The notes under the pieces: model-generated
Database searches by the model: none
The model's input: only the letters and a program-made list of their open reading frames with translations
Told to the model about the DNA's origin: nothing
Source: Streptomyces olivochromogenes
GTDB taxonomy: Bacteria; Actinomycetota; Actinomycetes; Streptomycetales; Streptomycetaceae
Assembly: GCF_021538895.1 (NCBI RefSeq)
Contig: NZ_JADDRL010000075.1
Span: 1-47,683 of the forward strand
Length of the DNA: 47,683 nt
Direction: 5' to 3'
Made by a program: the position numbers and the translations under genes
Shown: positions 40,789 through 47,683 of the stretch, piece by piece
How the letters are laid out: every line of letters starts with the position of its first letter
Position numbering within the stretch: the first letter of the stretch is position 1

Positions 40789-40804
40789 TGCGTATATTCA
40801 ATGG

Positions 40805-40834
40805 TTCGCGACTTCAAGTGGATGGAATCGCGAA
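40805..40834. promoter_or_regulatory. TTCGCGA/TCGCGAA dyad upstream of the HelD-like gene
   Basis: Perfect 7-bp arms (40805-40811 and 40828-40834) with a 16-bp spacer in the AT-richer gap before the helicase start at 40874. It may be a bipartite operator. It does not match the rifamycin-associated element as I remember it. Confidence 0.35.
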
Positions 40835-40873
40835 GAAGTTCAGTGGGCACAGTATATCCGGGTGGGAGCGGCA

Positions 40874-43210
40874 TTGTCAAACACCGAATTTCCAGACCAT
40901 GAATTGCGGCGGGAACAGGAATTCATCGACGGGCTGTACGCGCGCGTGGACGCGCTGCGCGGTGACACCGAGGATTCCGTGGCGGACGCGCTCTCCCAGG
41001 GCGACAAGCCGATGCAGGCCCGGCTGGAGCGGGACATCCTGGTCGCCGAGCGGTCCGGGCTGCTCGCCGCGCTGAACGCCGTGGACGGTTCCCTCTGCTT
41101 CGGCCGCATCGACCTGTCCTCCGGCGCCACCCACCACATCGGCCGCATCGGCCTGCGCGCCGACGACGCCGAGCGCACCCCGGTGCTCATCGACTGGCGG
41201 GCCGACGTCGCCCGCCCCTTCTACCTGGCCACCGGCCACACCCCCATGGGGCTGCGCCGGCGCCGGCACCTCACCACCAGCGGCCGCACCGTGACCTCGC
41301 TGCACGACGAGATCCTCGACCTCGGCGACGCCACCCGCACCGGGTACGAGGACCCGACCGGCGACGCCGTGCTGCTCGCCGCGCTCAACTCCGCCCGCAC
41401 CGGCCGCATGAGCGACATCGTGCAGACGATCCAGGCCGAGCAGGACGAGATCATCCGCGCGCCCCACCGGGGAGTGCTGGTGGTCGAGGGCGGCCCCGGC
41501 ACCGGCAAGACGGCGGTGGCCCTGCACCGGGCGGCCTATCTCCTGTACGAACACCGGGAACTGCTCGCCAAGCGGGCCGTCCTGATCGTCGGCCCCAACC
41601 CGGCCTTCCTCGGCTACATCGGGGAGGTGCTCCCCTCACTCGGTGAGACCGGCGTGCTGCTGGCGACGGTCGGCGAGCTCTTTCCGGGCGTGCGGGCGAC
41701 GGCCACGGACACCCCGGCGGCGGCCGCCGTCAAGGGCCGCGCCGACATGGCGGACGTGCTCGCCGCCGTCGTCCGCGACCGGCAGGCGCTGCCCGACCCG
41801 GTCGTCGCGATCGAGCACGACCGCGAGATCCTGATGCTCGACGACGGCCTGGTGAACGTGGCCCGCGAGCGCACCCGCGCCACCGGGCTGCCGCACAACG
41901 TGGCCCGCGAGCACTTCGAGGGGCACATCCTCAACACGCTCACCGACATGGTCGCCGAGCGCATCGGCACCGACCCGTACGACGGCACCAATCTGCTCGA
42001 CCCCAGCGACATCACCCAGATCCGCGACGAACTCGCCGAGAACCGCGAAGTCTGGTCCGCCATCGACCAGTTGTGGCCGAGGATCACCCCGCGGCGGCTC
42101 GTCGCGGACTTCCTCGCCGAGCCCGAGGGGTACGTCGACGACGCGGACGCCGCCGCCATCCGCCGCCCGGTGACACGGGCCTGGACCGTGGCGGACGTAC
42201 CGCTGCTCGACGAGGCGGCCGAACTGCTCGGCGAGGACGACCGGGTGGCGCGGGCGCGCGCGGAACGCGAACGCGAGACGCAGGTCGCGTACGCGCAGGG
42301 CGTGCTGGACGTCTCCTACGCCTCCCGGACGTTCGAGTTCGAGGACAAGGAGGACAGCGATCCCGAGGGTTCGGAGGTGCTGTCCGCGCACGACATCATC
42401 GACGCCGAGCGGTTCGCCGAGCGGCACGAGGAGGAGGACCTGCGCAGCGCCGCCGAGCGGGCGGCGGCCGACCGGACCTGGGCGTTCGGGCACATCATCG
42501 TCGACGAGGCGCAGGAGCTGTCGCCGATGGCGTGGCGGCTGCTCATGCGGCGCAGCCCGACCCGCTCGATGACCCTGGTCGGCGACCCGGCGCAGACCGC
42601 GGAGGCGGCGGGCGTCGGCTCCTGGCGGGGCATCCTGGAGCCGTACGTCGAGGACCGCTGGGAGCACACCCGGCTCGGCGTCAACTACCGCACCCCGTCC
42701 GAGATCATGGACCTCGCCGCGGCCGTGGTCCGCGCCGAGAACCCGGACTTCGAACCGCCGAGCTCGGTCCGCTCGACCGGGGTACGCCCGTGGATCCGCC
42801 AGGCCGTGGCCGGCCTCCCCGCCGCCGTGGCCGAGGCGGTCGCCGAACTCACCCCGGCCGAGGGACGGTTGGCGGTGATCGCCCCACGCGAGCTGCACCG
42901 CTCCCTGGCCGCCCGCCTGGACGGCGTCACGGCCGGGGCCGACCCCGACCTGACGCACACGGTCGTCCTGCTCGACCCGCGCCAGGCCAAGGGCCTCGAA
43001 TTCGACTCCGTCCTGGTGGTGGAACCCGCCGCCTACGGCACGAGCGACCTGTACGTGGCCCTGACCCGGGCCACCCAGCGGCTCGGGGTGCTGCACACGG
43101 GCGCCCTGCCCGACAGCCTCAGGCAGGCCGCAGCCACACCGTGGACAGAGGCGGCAGGGTCAGGCGGACGCTCGTCGCGCGACCGTGATGGGGGTGGGGT
43201 TCCGGTTTGA
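40874..43210 (+). CDS. HelD-type RNA-polymerase-associated ATPase (class II, HelR-like)
   Basis: 778 residues if translation starts at the TTG at 40874, favoured by GGGAG 5 nt upstream; GTG at 40862 is the alternative. The N-terminal coiled arm (LRREQEFIDGLYARVDALRGD) is typical of HelD. UvrD-like SF1 motifs: Q motif TIQAEQDEIIRAP, Walker A EGGPGTGKTAVALHRAAYLLY, Walker B IIVDEAQELSP, motif III LVGDPAQT, motif IV NYRTPSEI, motif V KGLEFDSVLVV and VI YVALTRATQRLGVLH. HelD proteins eject stalled RNA polymerase from DNA; the related HelR of streptomycetes protects against rifamycins. The last 92 bp overlap glgB tail to tail. Confidence 0.88.
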   Translation: MSNTEFPDHELRREQEFIDGLYARVDALRGDTEDSVADALSQGDKPMQARLERDILVAERSGLLAALNAVDGSLCFGRIDLSSGATHHIGRIGLRADDAERTPVLIDWRADVARPFYLATGHTPMGLRRRRHLTTSGRTVTSLHDEILDLGDATRTGYEDPTGDAVLLAALNSARTGRMSDIVQTIQAEQDEIIRAPHRGVLVVEGGPGTGKTAVALHRAAYLLYEHRELLAKRAVLIVGPNPAFLGYIGEVLPSLGETGVLLATVGELFPGVRATATDTPAAAAVKGRADMADVLAAVVRDRQALPDPVVAIEHDREILMLDDGLVNVARERTRATGLPHNVAREHFEGHILNTLTDMVAERIGTDPYDGTNLLDPSDITQIRDELAENREVWSAIDQLWPRITPRRLVADFLAEPEGYVDDADAAAIRRPVTRAWTVADVPLLDEAAELLGEDDRVARARAERERETQVAYAQGVLDVSYASRTFEFEDKEDSDPEGSEVLSAHDIIDAERFAERHEEEDLRSAAERAAADRTWAFGHIIVDEAQELSPMAWRLLMRRSPTRSMTLVGDPAQTAEAAGVGSWRGILEPYVEDRWEHTRLGVNYRTPSEIMDLAAAVVRAENPDFEPPSSVRSTGVRPWIRQAVAGLPAAVAEAVAELTPAEGRLAVIAPRELHRSLAARLDGVTAGADPDLTHTVVLLDPRQAKGLEFDSVLVVEPAAYGTSDLYVALTRATQRLGVLHTGALPDSLRQAAATPWTEAAGSGGRSSRDRDGGGVPV

Positions 43211-45629
43211 CGGGGTGGGGGTTGGTGACGTCGCTGCCGCCGTAGCGGGCCCCGTCGGTGTTGAGGACCTCCAGCCAGGCGGGGACGTCCTCAGGGACGC
43301 CGAGGCGGTAGTCGTGGCGGACGACGGGGGAGAAGTGGGAGACGGCCAGCAGGGGGGTGCCGTCCGCGTCCAGGCGCAGGAACGCCAGGACGTCGTCGTC
43401 CGCCGCGTCGCCGACGATCCACTGGAAGCCGGCCGGGTCGGTGTCCCGCTGCCACAGGGGCGGGGCGGCGCGGTAGACGGTGTTGAGGTCGCGGACCAGG
43501 TCGCGGACGCCGCGGTGGTCCGCCTCCGCCCCGTATCCCGGGTCCAGCAGCCACCAGTCCGGGCCGTGCGCCTCGGACCACTCGGCGCCCTGGGCGAACT
43601 CCTGCCCCATGAAGAGGAGTTGCTTGCCCGGGTGGGCCCACATGAAGCCCAGGTAGGCGCGGTGGTCGGCGCGCTGTTGCCACCAGTCGCCCGGCATCTT
43701 CGACACCAGCGAGCGCTTGCCGTGGACCACCTCGTCGTGCGAGATGGGCAGGACGTAGTTCTCGCTGTACGCGTACACCATCGAGAAGGTCAACTCGTGG
43801 TGGTGGTACTTGCGGTGGACCGGCTCGTGGCTCATGTACTCCAGCGAGTCGTGCATCCAACCCATGTTCCACTTCAGCCCGAAGCCCAGCCCGCCGAAGC
43901 CGCTCGGGCCCTTGTGGTGGGTGGGGCGGGTCACGCCGTCCCAGGCGGTCGACTCCTCGGCGATGGTCACGACCCCCGGGCAGCGCCGGTACACCGTCGC
44001 GTTCATCTCCTGGAGGAAGGCCACCGCGTCCAGGTTCTCCCGGCCGCCGTGCTCGTTCGGCGACCACTGGCCCGGCTCGCGCGAGTAGTCGAGGTAGAGC
44101 ATCGAGGCGACCGCGTCCACGCGCAGGCCGTCGATGTGGAACTCCTCGCACCAGTACACCGCGTTGGCGACCAGGAAGTTGCGCACCTCGCGCCGGCCGA
44201 AGTCGAACTCCAGCGTGCCCCAGTCGGGGTGGGCGGCCCGCAACGGGTCCTCGTGCTCGTACAGCGGGCGCCCGTCGAACTCCGCCAGCGCCCATTCGTC
44301 GCGCGGGAAGTGCGCCGGCACCCAGTCCATCAGGACCCCGATGCCGGCCCGGTGCAGGGCGTCGACCAGGAACTTGAAGTCGTCGGGGGTGCCCAGCCGG
44401 GCCGTCGGCGCGTAGAAGCCGGTGACCTGGTAGCCCCAGGAACCGCCGAAGGGGTGCTCGGCGACCGGCATCAGCTCCACGTGCGTGAAGCCGAGGTCCT
44501 TGGCGTACGCGGGCAGTTGCTCGGCCAGTTGGCGGTACGTCAGACCGGGGCGCCAGGAGGCGAGGTGGACCTCGTACACCGAGAACGGCGCCTCGTGCAC
44601 GGGTGTGGACCCGCGCCGCGCCATCCACTCGGCGTCGCCCCACTCGTAGCGCGAGGTGTGCACGACGGACGAGGTGTTCGGCGGGGTCTCGGTGTGGCGG
44701 GCCATCGGGTCGGCGCGCATGGTGCGGGTACCGTCCGGGCGGGTGATCTCGAACTTGTACAGTTCGCCCTCGCCGATGCCCGGCACGAACAGCTCCCACA
44801 CCCCGGAGGAGCCCAGCGAGCGCATCGGGTGGCCGGTGCCGTCCCAGAAGTTGAAGCCGCCGGCCACGCGTACGCCCCGCGCGTTCGGCGCCCACACCGA
44901 GAAGCGGGTGCCGGTCACTCCCTGGTGCGTCATCGGCTCGGCGCCCAGCGCCTTCCACAGTTGCTCGTGCCGGCCCTCGCCGATCAGGTGCAGGTCGAAC
45001 TCGCCGAGCGTGGGCAGGAAGCGGTACGCGTCCTCCGTCTCCCGCACCGCCTCCTCGTAGGTAACGAGCAGCCGGTACGCCGGCACCTCGCGCAGCGGCA
45101 CCAGCCCGGAGAAGAAGCCCTCGCCGTCGTCGTGCAGCTCGGCCCGCAGACCGCCGGAGACGACGGTGACCGCCCGCGCGTACGGCCTGAAGGCCCGGAA
45201 GGCAACGCCTCCGGGTACCGGGTGGGCGCCCAGGACTCCATGCGGATCGTGATGGTCACCGCGGAGCAGCCGCTCCCGGTCACCGGCGTCGAGAGCGGGG
45301 GAGACGGCTATCTCCAGTGGAGCGGGCTTCTTCGCGTGGGCCGCGGCCGCCTTCTTCGTCACCGCCTTCCCGGCCGCCGCCTTCGTCGCCGCTTTCTTGG
45401 TCACCGCCTTCTTCGTAGCCGCCTTCTTCGTAGCCGACTTCTTCGCGGCCGAGTTCTTCGCGGCCGAGTTCTTCGCGGCCGACTTCTTCGTCGCCGCACT
45501 CTTCGCCGGGGTCTTCTTCGCCGCGGCCTTCTTCACGCTCTGCTCGGTGGCGGCGGTCTTGTCGACGGCGCTCTTCTCCACTTCCGGCTTCTTCGGTTCC
45601 GGGCCGCTGGACGGGGTGCGGGGGGTCAC
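43119..45629 (-). CDS. glgB: 1,4-alpha-glucan branching enzyme with Lys/Ala-rich N-terminal tail
   Basis: 836 residues from the GTG at 45629, with GAGGAGG 8 nt upstream; the frame upstream belongs to pep2 antiphase. Residues about 30-102 are a histone-H1-like tail (KKAAAKKTPAKSAATKK...), then two N-terminal beta-sandwich modules (about 115-330; the second with FSVWAPNARGVRVAGGFNFWDG), the GH13 barrel with nucleophile Asp in GLRVDAVASMLYLDY, acid/base Glu in VVTIAEEST, and ISHDEVVHGK, and a C-terminal beta domain. It makes alpha-1,6 branches in glycogen. The tail is an unusual addition. Next to pep2 and treS (35-nt gap), so part of the GlgE pathway. Confidence 0.94.
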   Translation of the reverse strand: MTPRTPSSGPEPKKPEVEKSAVDKTAATEQSVKKAAAKKTPAKSAATKKSAAKNSAAKNSAAKKSATKKAATKKAVTKKAATKAAAGKAVTKKAAAAHAKKPAPLEIAVSPALDAGDRERLLRGDHHDPHGVLGAHPVPGGVAFRAFRPYARAVTVVSGGLRAELHDDGEGFFSGLVPLREVPAYRLLVTYEEAVRETEDAYRFLPTLGEFDLHLIGEGRHEQLWKALGAEPMTHQGVTGTRFSVWAPNARGVRVAGGFNFWDGTGHPMRSLGSSGVWELFVPGIGEGELYKFEITRPDGTRTMRADPMARHTETPPNTSSVVHTSRYEWGDAEWMARRGSTPVHEAPFSVYEVHLASWRPGLTYRQLAEQLPAYAKDLGFTHVELMPVAEHPFGGSWGYQVTGFYAPTARLGTPDDFKFLVDALHRAGIGVLMDWVPAHFPRDEWALAEFDGRPLYEHEDPLRAAHPDWGTLEFDFGRREVRNFLVANAVYWCEEFHIDGLRVDAVASMLYLDYSREPGQWSPNEHGGRENLDAVAFLQEMNATVYRRCPGVVTIAEESTAWDGVTRPTHHKGPSGFGGLGFGLKWNMGWMHDSLEYMSHEPVHRKYHHHELTFSMVYAYSENYVLPISHDEVVHGKRSLVSKMPGDWWQQRADHRAYLGFMWAHPGKQLLFMGQEFAQGAEWSEAHGPDWWLLDPGYGAEADHRGVRDLVRDLNTVYRAAPPLWQRDTDPAGFQWIVGDAADDDVLAFLRLDADGTPLLAVSHFSPVVRHDYRLGVPEDVPAWLEVLNTDGARYGGSDVTNPHPVKPEPHPHHGRATSVRLTLPPLSTVWLRPA
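45436..45495 (-). repeat. Four tandem 15-bp repeats in the glgB tail
   Basis: GACTTCTTCGCGGCC, GAGTTCTTCGCGGCC twice, then GACTTCTTCGTCGCC (plus-strand form) at 45436, 45451, 45466 and 45481. Each encodes a 5-residue unit (consensus AAKNS/AAKKS). They belong to a larger Lys/Ala block covering about 45320-45540 and could expand or contract. Confidence 0.75.
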
Positions 45630-45664
45630 GTGCGGAGCCTCCTCGGCGAAGGTGATCAGGTCGG

Positions 45665-47116
45665 TCAGGTCGGGTCGGACGTGGCGAGGCGGCGCACCGC
45701 CGACAGCGGTACCGGGAGCCAGTCGGGGCGGTGCCGGGCCTCGTAGACGACTTCGTAGACGGCCTTGTCGGTCTCGTAGGCCCGCAGCAGCACCGGATCG
45801 GTCCGCGGATCGCGGTCGGCGACCTCGGCGTACCCGGCGCAGTACGCGGCCCGGCACGCGGTCGCCCAGTCGGGCGCCGCGGGGTTCACCGAGTGCGCCG
45901 CGTAGTCGAAGGAGCGGAGCATCCCGGCGATGTCCCGCACCGCCGGCTGCGGCATGCGCCGCTCGGCGAGTGGGCGGGCCGGTTCGCCCTCGAAGTCGAT
46001 CAGCGTCCACTGGCCGGAGGGCGAGCGCAGGCACTGGCCGAGGTGCAGGTCGCCGTGGATGCGCTGGGCGGTCCAGGTGCGCCCGTCGGCGGCCAGGTCG
46101 GCCAGCGCCTCGAAGGCGGAGCGCAGCCCCGGCTCGTACGGGCCCAGCGCGGGCACCGCCCGTACGGCCGACTCCAGCCGCTCGACCATGCCGTCGACCA
46201 GGAGCCGCAGCCGGCTGTGGCCCAGCGTGACGGTCGGCAGCGCGCGGGCGAGCGCCGTGTGCACCTCGGCCGTGGCCCGCCCCAGCGCCCGCGCCTCGGC
46301 GGTGAAGTCCTCGCCCTTGGCCAGTTCGCGCAGCGCCAGCTCCCAGCCGTCGGTCGCACCGCGCACGAAGGGCTGGAGCACGCCGAGGACGTACGCGTCG
46401 CCGACGTCGCTGATATCGCCGATGTCGCCATTGACGTATCCCCGCAGCCATGCGGTCGGCGCGGGCACCCGGGCACAGCCCTCGCGGGCCAGGGCGAGGG
46501 GTATCTCCAGGTCGGGATTGACACCGGGAACGATCCGGCGCAACAGCTTCAGGATGAACGTATCGCCGTAGACGACCGAGGAGTTGGACTGCTCGGCGGT
46601 CAGCATGCGGGCCACGAGTCCGCCCCGGATCTCCTGGCGCGGGTCCCGCTCGAAGCGAAGCCCGCCGATGCGGGCCTGGGTGCGCAGGGCCTCCAGGAGC
46701 ACCTCGGCGGGCCGGGGGTCGTACAGGGCGTCGTAGACCGTGTGCCCGGCGAGCGGGCCGTCCGCGACGTGTCCGATGAGCGCGGGCGCGAGCCGGGGCG
46801 GCAGCGCCTCGCGCACGCCTATGAGGAGTTGGTAGATGTCGCCGGGGTGGGCGGCGGCGCCGAGCATGGGCGGCTGGTGGGCGCGCACCAGCAGATGGTG
46901 CAGGCCGAGGCGGCCGGTGGTGTCCCGCTGGTCGAGCGAGGCCGACAGGGTGCGGGACGGCAATATCGCGGTGTCCGCGACCAGGGAGAAACCGGTGACC
47001 GGGCGCCCCTTGCCCGCGAACCACCGTTGCCTCGGCAGCCACTCGCGCAACAGTGGATCGAGCGACGCGAGGAAGTGGCCGGGAGTCGTACCGGAAGGGG
47101 TGACTGTGTCCGCCAT
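45665..47116 (-). CDS. pep2: Maltokinase (Pep2/Mak)
   Basis: 483 residues from the ATG at 47116, AAAGGA upstream. It phosphorylates maltose to maltose 1-phosphate with ATP, the substrate of GlgE. Signatures: N-terminal cap (LREWLPRQRWFAGKGRPV), the Mak loop (LTAEQSNSSVVYGDTFILKLLRR), catalytic loop QRIHGDLHLGQCL with the catalytic Asp, and LIDFEGEP, the metal-binding Asp. The order treS-pep2-glgB with the same strand shows a trehalose-to-glycogen pathway: trehalose to maltose (TreS), maltose to maltose 1-P (Pep2), then GlgE (outside the window) and branching by GlgB. Confidence 0.95.
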   Translation of the reverse strand: MADTVTPSGTTPGHFLASLDPLLREWLPRQRWFAGKGRPVTGFSLVADTAILPSRTLSASLDQRDTTGRLGLHHLLVRAHQPPMLGAAAHPGDIYQLLIGVREALPPRLAPALIGHVADGPLAGHTVYDALYDPRPAEVLLEALRTQARIGGLRFERDPRQEIRGGLVARMLTAEQSNSSVVYGDTFILKLLRRIVPGVNPDLEIPLALAREGCARVPAPTAWLRGYVNGDIGDISDVGDAYVLGVLQPFVRGATDGWELALRELAKGEDFTAEARALGRATAEVHTALARALPTVTLGHSRLRLLVDGMVERLESAVRAVPALGPYEPGLRSAFEALADLAADGRTWTAQRIHGDLHLGQCLRSPSGQWTLIDFEGEPARPLAERRMPQPAVRDIAGMLRSFDYAAHSVNPAAPDWATACRAAYCAGYAEVADRDPRTDPVLLRAYETDKAVYEVVYEARHRPDWLPVPLSAVRRLATSDPT

Positions 47117-47166
47117 GGCGTCACGTCCTTTCCCCGGGTCGTCGGGGTGATACTGATGCGTGCCCA

Positions 47167-47194
47167 GGGTGGGGCAGGGGAAACCGCCCCACCC
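47167..47194 (-). terminator. Hairpin between treS and pep2
   Basis: GGGTGGGGC and GCCCCACCC (9 bp) pair across a 10-nt loop in the 86-bp gap between treS and pep2. It overlaps an alternative CCACCC/GGGTGG hairpin. It may cause partial termination or mRNA protection inside the operon. Confidence 0.45.
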
Positions 47195-47202
47195 GGGGGT
47201 GG

Positions 47203-47683
47203 CTAGGCGGCGTCCGCTCGGAGCCGGAACCAGTAGAAGCCGTGGCCCGCGAGGGTCAGCAGGTAGGGCAGCTCGCCGATGGCCGGGAAGCGCACCCCGC
47301 CGAACAGTTCGACGGGATGCCGGCCGTTGAACGACCGCAGGTCCAGCTCGGTGGGCTGCGCGAAGCGGGAGAAGTTGTGGACGCACAGGACGAGGTCGTC
47401 CTCGTACTCCCGCAGGAACGCGATCACCGCCCCGTTCGACGACTGCAGCTCGGTGTAGGACCCCAGTCCGAAGGCAGGATTCTGCTTGCGGATCTCGATC
47501 ATGCGCCGGGTCCAGTGCAGCAGGCTGGACGGGGAGGACATGGAGGCCTCGACGTTGGTGACCTGGTAGCCGTAGACCGGGTCCATGATCGTGGGCAGGT
47601 AGAGCCGTCCGGGGTCGCAGGAGGAGAAGCCCGCGTTGCGGTCGGGGGTCCACTGCATGGGGGTGCGGACGGCGTCGCGGTCA
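47203..47683 (-). CDS. treS: Trehalose synthase, C-terminal part (cut by window edge)
   Basis: About 160 codons are visible, running off the right edge. DAVRTPMQWTPDRNAGFSS and NVEASMSSPSSLLHWTRRMI are hallmark segments of GH13 trehalose synthases, which interconvert trehalose and maltose; the C-terminal beta domain (SYTELQSSNGAVIAFLRE) follows. In many actinobacteria TreS works in a complex with the maltokinase whose gene follows here. The active-site residues lie outside the window. Confidence 0.92.
   Translation of the reverse strand, partial: DRDAVRTPMQWTPDRNAGFSSCDPGRLYLPTIMDPVYGYQVTNVEASMSSPSSLLHWTRRMIEIRKQNPAFGLGSYTELQSSNGAVIAFLREYEDDLVLCVHNFSRFAQPTELDLRSFNGRHPVELFGGVRFPAIGELPYLLTLAGHGFYWFRLRADAA

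Noticed and set aside
45630..47042. Upstream extension of the glgB frame (to 1307 codons)
   Set aside because: It reads pep2 in a wrong frame (Arg/Ala/Pro-rich). The GTG at 45629 with GAGGAGG is the real start.
1..47683. tRNA, rRNA, insertion sequences, integrase or attachment sites
   Set aside because: No tRNA-like cloverleaf, transposase or integrase protein, or flanking direct repeats were recognised, even at the edges of the 20.7-28.6 kb accessory region.

Overview
This window is chromosomal DNA from a Streptomyces, or a very close relative. It has very high G+C, frequent GTG starts, many 4-nt GTGA/ATGA start-stop overlaps and several leaderless-looking promoters. The gene order pyk-ackA-pta-pfkA followed downstream by glgB-pep2-treS matches, from memory, the conserved core region around SCO5415-SCO5442 of S. 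coelicolor. I see no rRNA, tRNA, CRISPR array or insertion sequence.

Layout. 1-5.1 kb: an ArsR-type regulator cut by the window edge, divergent from an MFS exporter; a MarR regulator; a DUF3817 membrane protein; and icmA, the large subunit of isobutyryl-CoA mutase (diagnostic Phe80 and Gln198). 5.1-10.3 kb: a TetR regulator divergent from a thioredoxin-TPR (CnoX-like) protein, a 660-bp non-coding stretch rich in dyads, then a three-gene surface cluster (DUF6230, DUF6114, a Ser/Thr/Ala-rich exported protein). 10.3-16.4 kb: central carbon genes pyk, ackA and pta (one strand) and pfkA (other strand). 16.4-20.6 kb: an HTH regulator and a sugar ABC importer operon (binding lipoprotein plus two permeases) with a DasR-like half-palindrome in its promoter.

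20.7-28.6 kb is the accessory and most interesting part. A small CxxC protein, a DUF6415 protein and an XRE regulator precede two paralogous NLR-like STAND ATPases (NB-ARC + TPR) that point away from each other. Between them sit two divergently transcribed candidate effectors, a nucleosidase (PNP_UDP/MTAN fold) and a four-TM membrane protein, with start codons only 33 bp apart. The nucleosidase C-terminus and the N-terminus of the right-hand NLR share a 17-residue motif (DHIDFRGG.F.G.VIGK) that looks like an NLR-effector amyloid signalling motif. Both NLR genes carry one TTA codon at the same aligned leucine. These are the only in-frame TTA codons I found in the window, so both NLRs may need the developmental tRNA bldA. 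The left NLR has no motif of its own and is out of frame with the nucleosidase by one base exactly at the nucleosidase stop, which suggests a broken or frameshift-expressed nucleosidase-NLR fusion.

28.5-35 kb: a CitAB/DcuSR-type two-component system divergent from a DctA-type dicarboxylate symporter; a TetR repressor with three adjacent 18-bp operators divergent from an EmrB/QacA-type exporter. 35-43 kb: a DUF2127 membrane protein, an orphan AAA ATPase, an aldo/keto reductase and SDR epimerase pair divergent from an Lrp regulator, a MerR-thioredoxin operon, and a class II HelD (HelR-like) RNA polymerase-associated helicase. 43-47.7 kb: glgB (with a histone-H1-like Lys/Ala tail), pep2/mak and the 3' part of treS, the GlgE-pathway genes linking trehalose to alpha-glucan.
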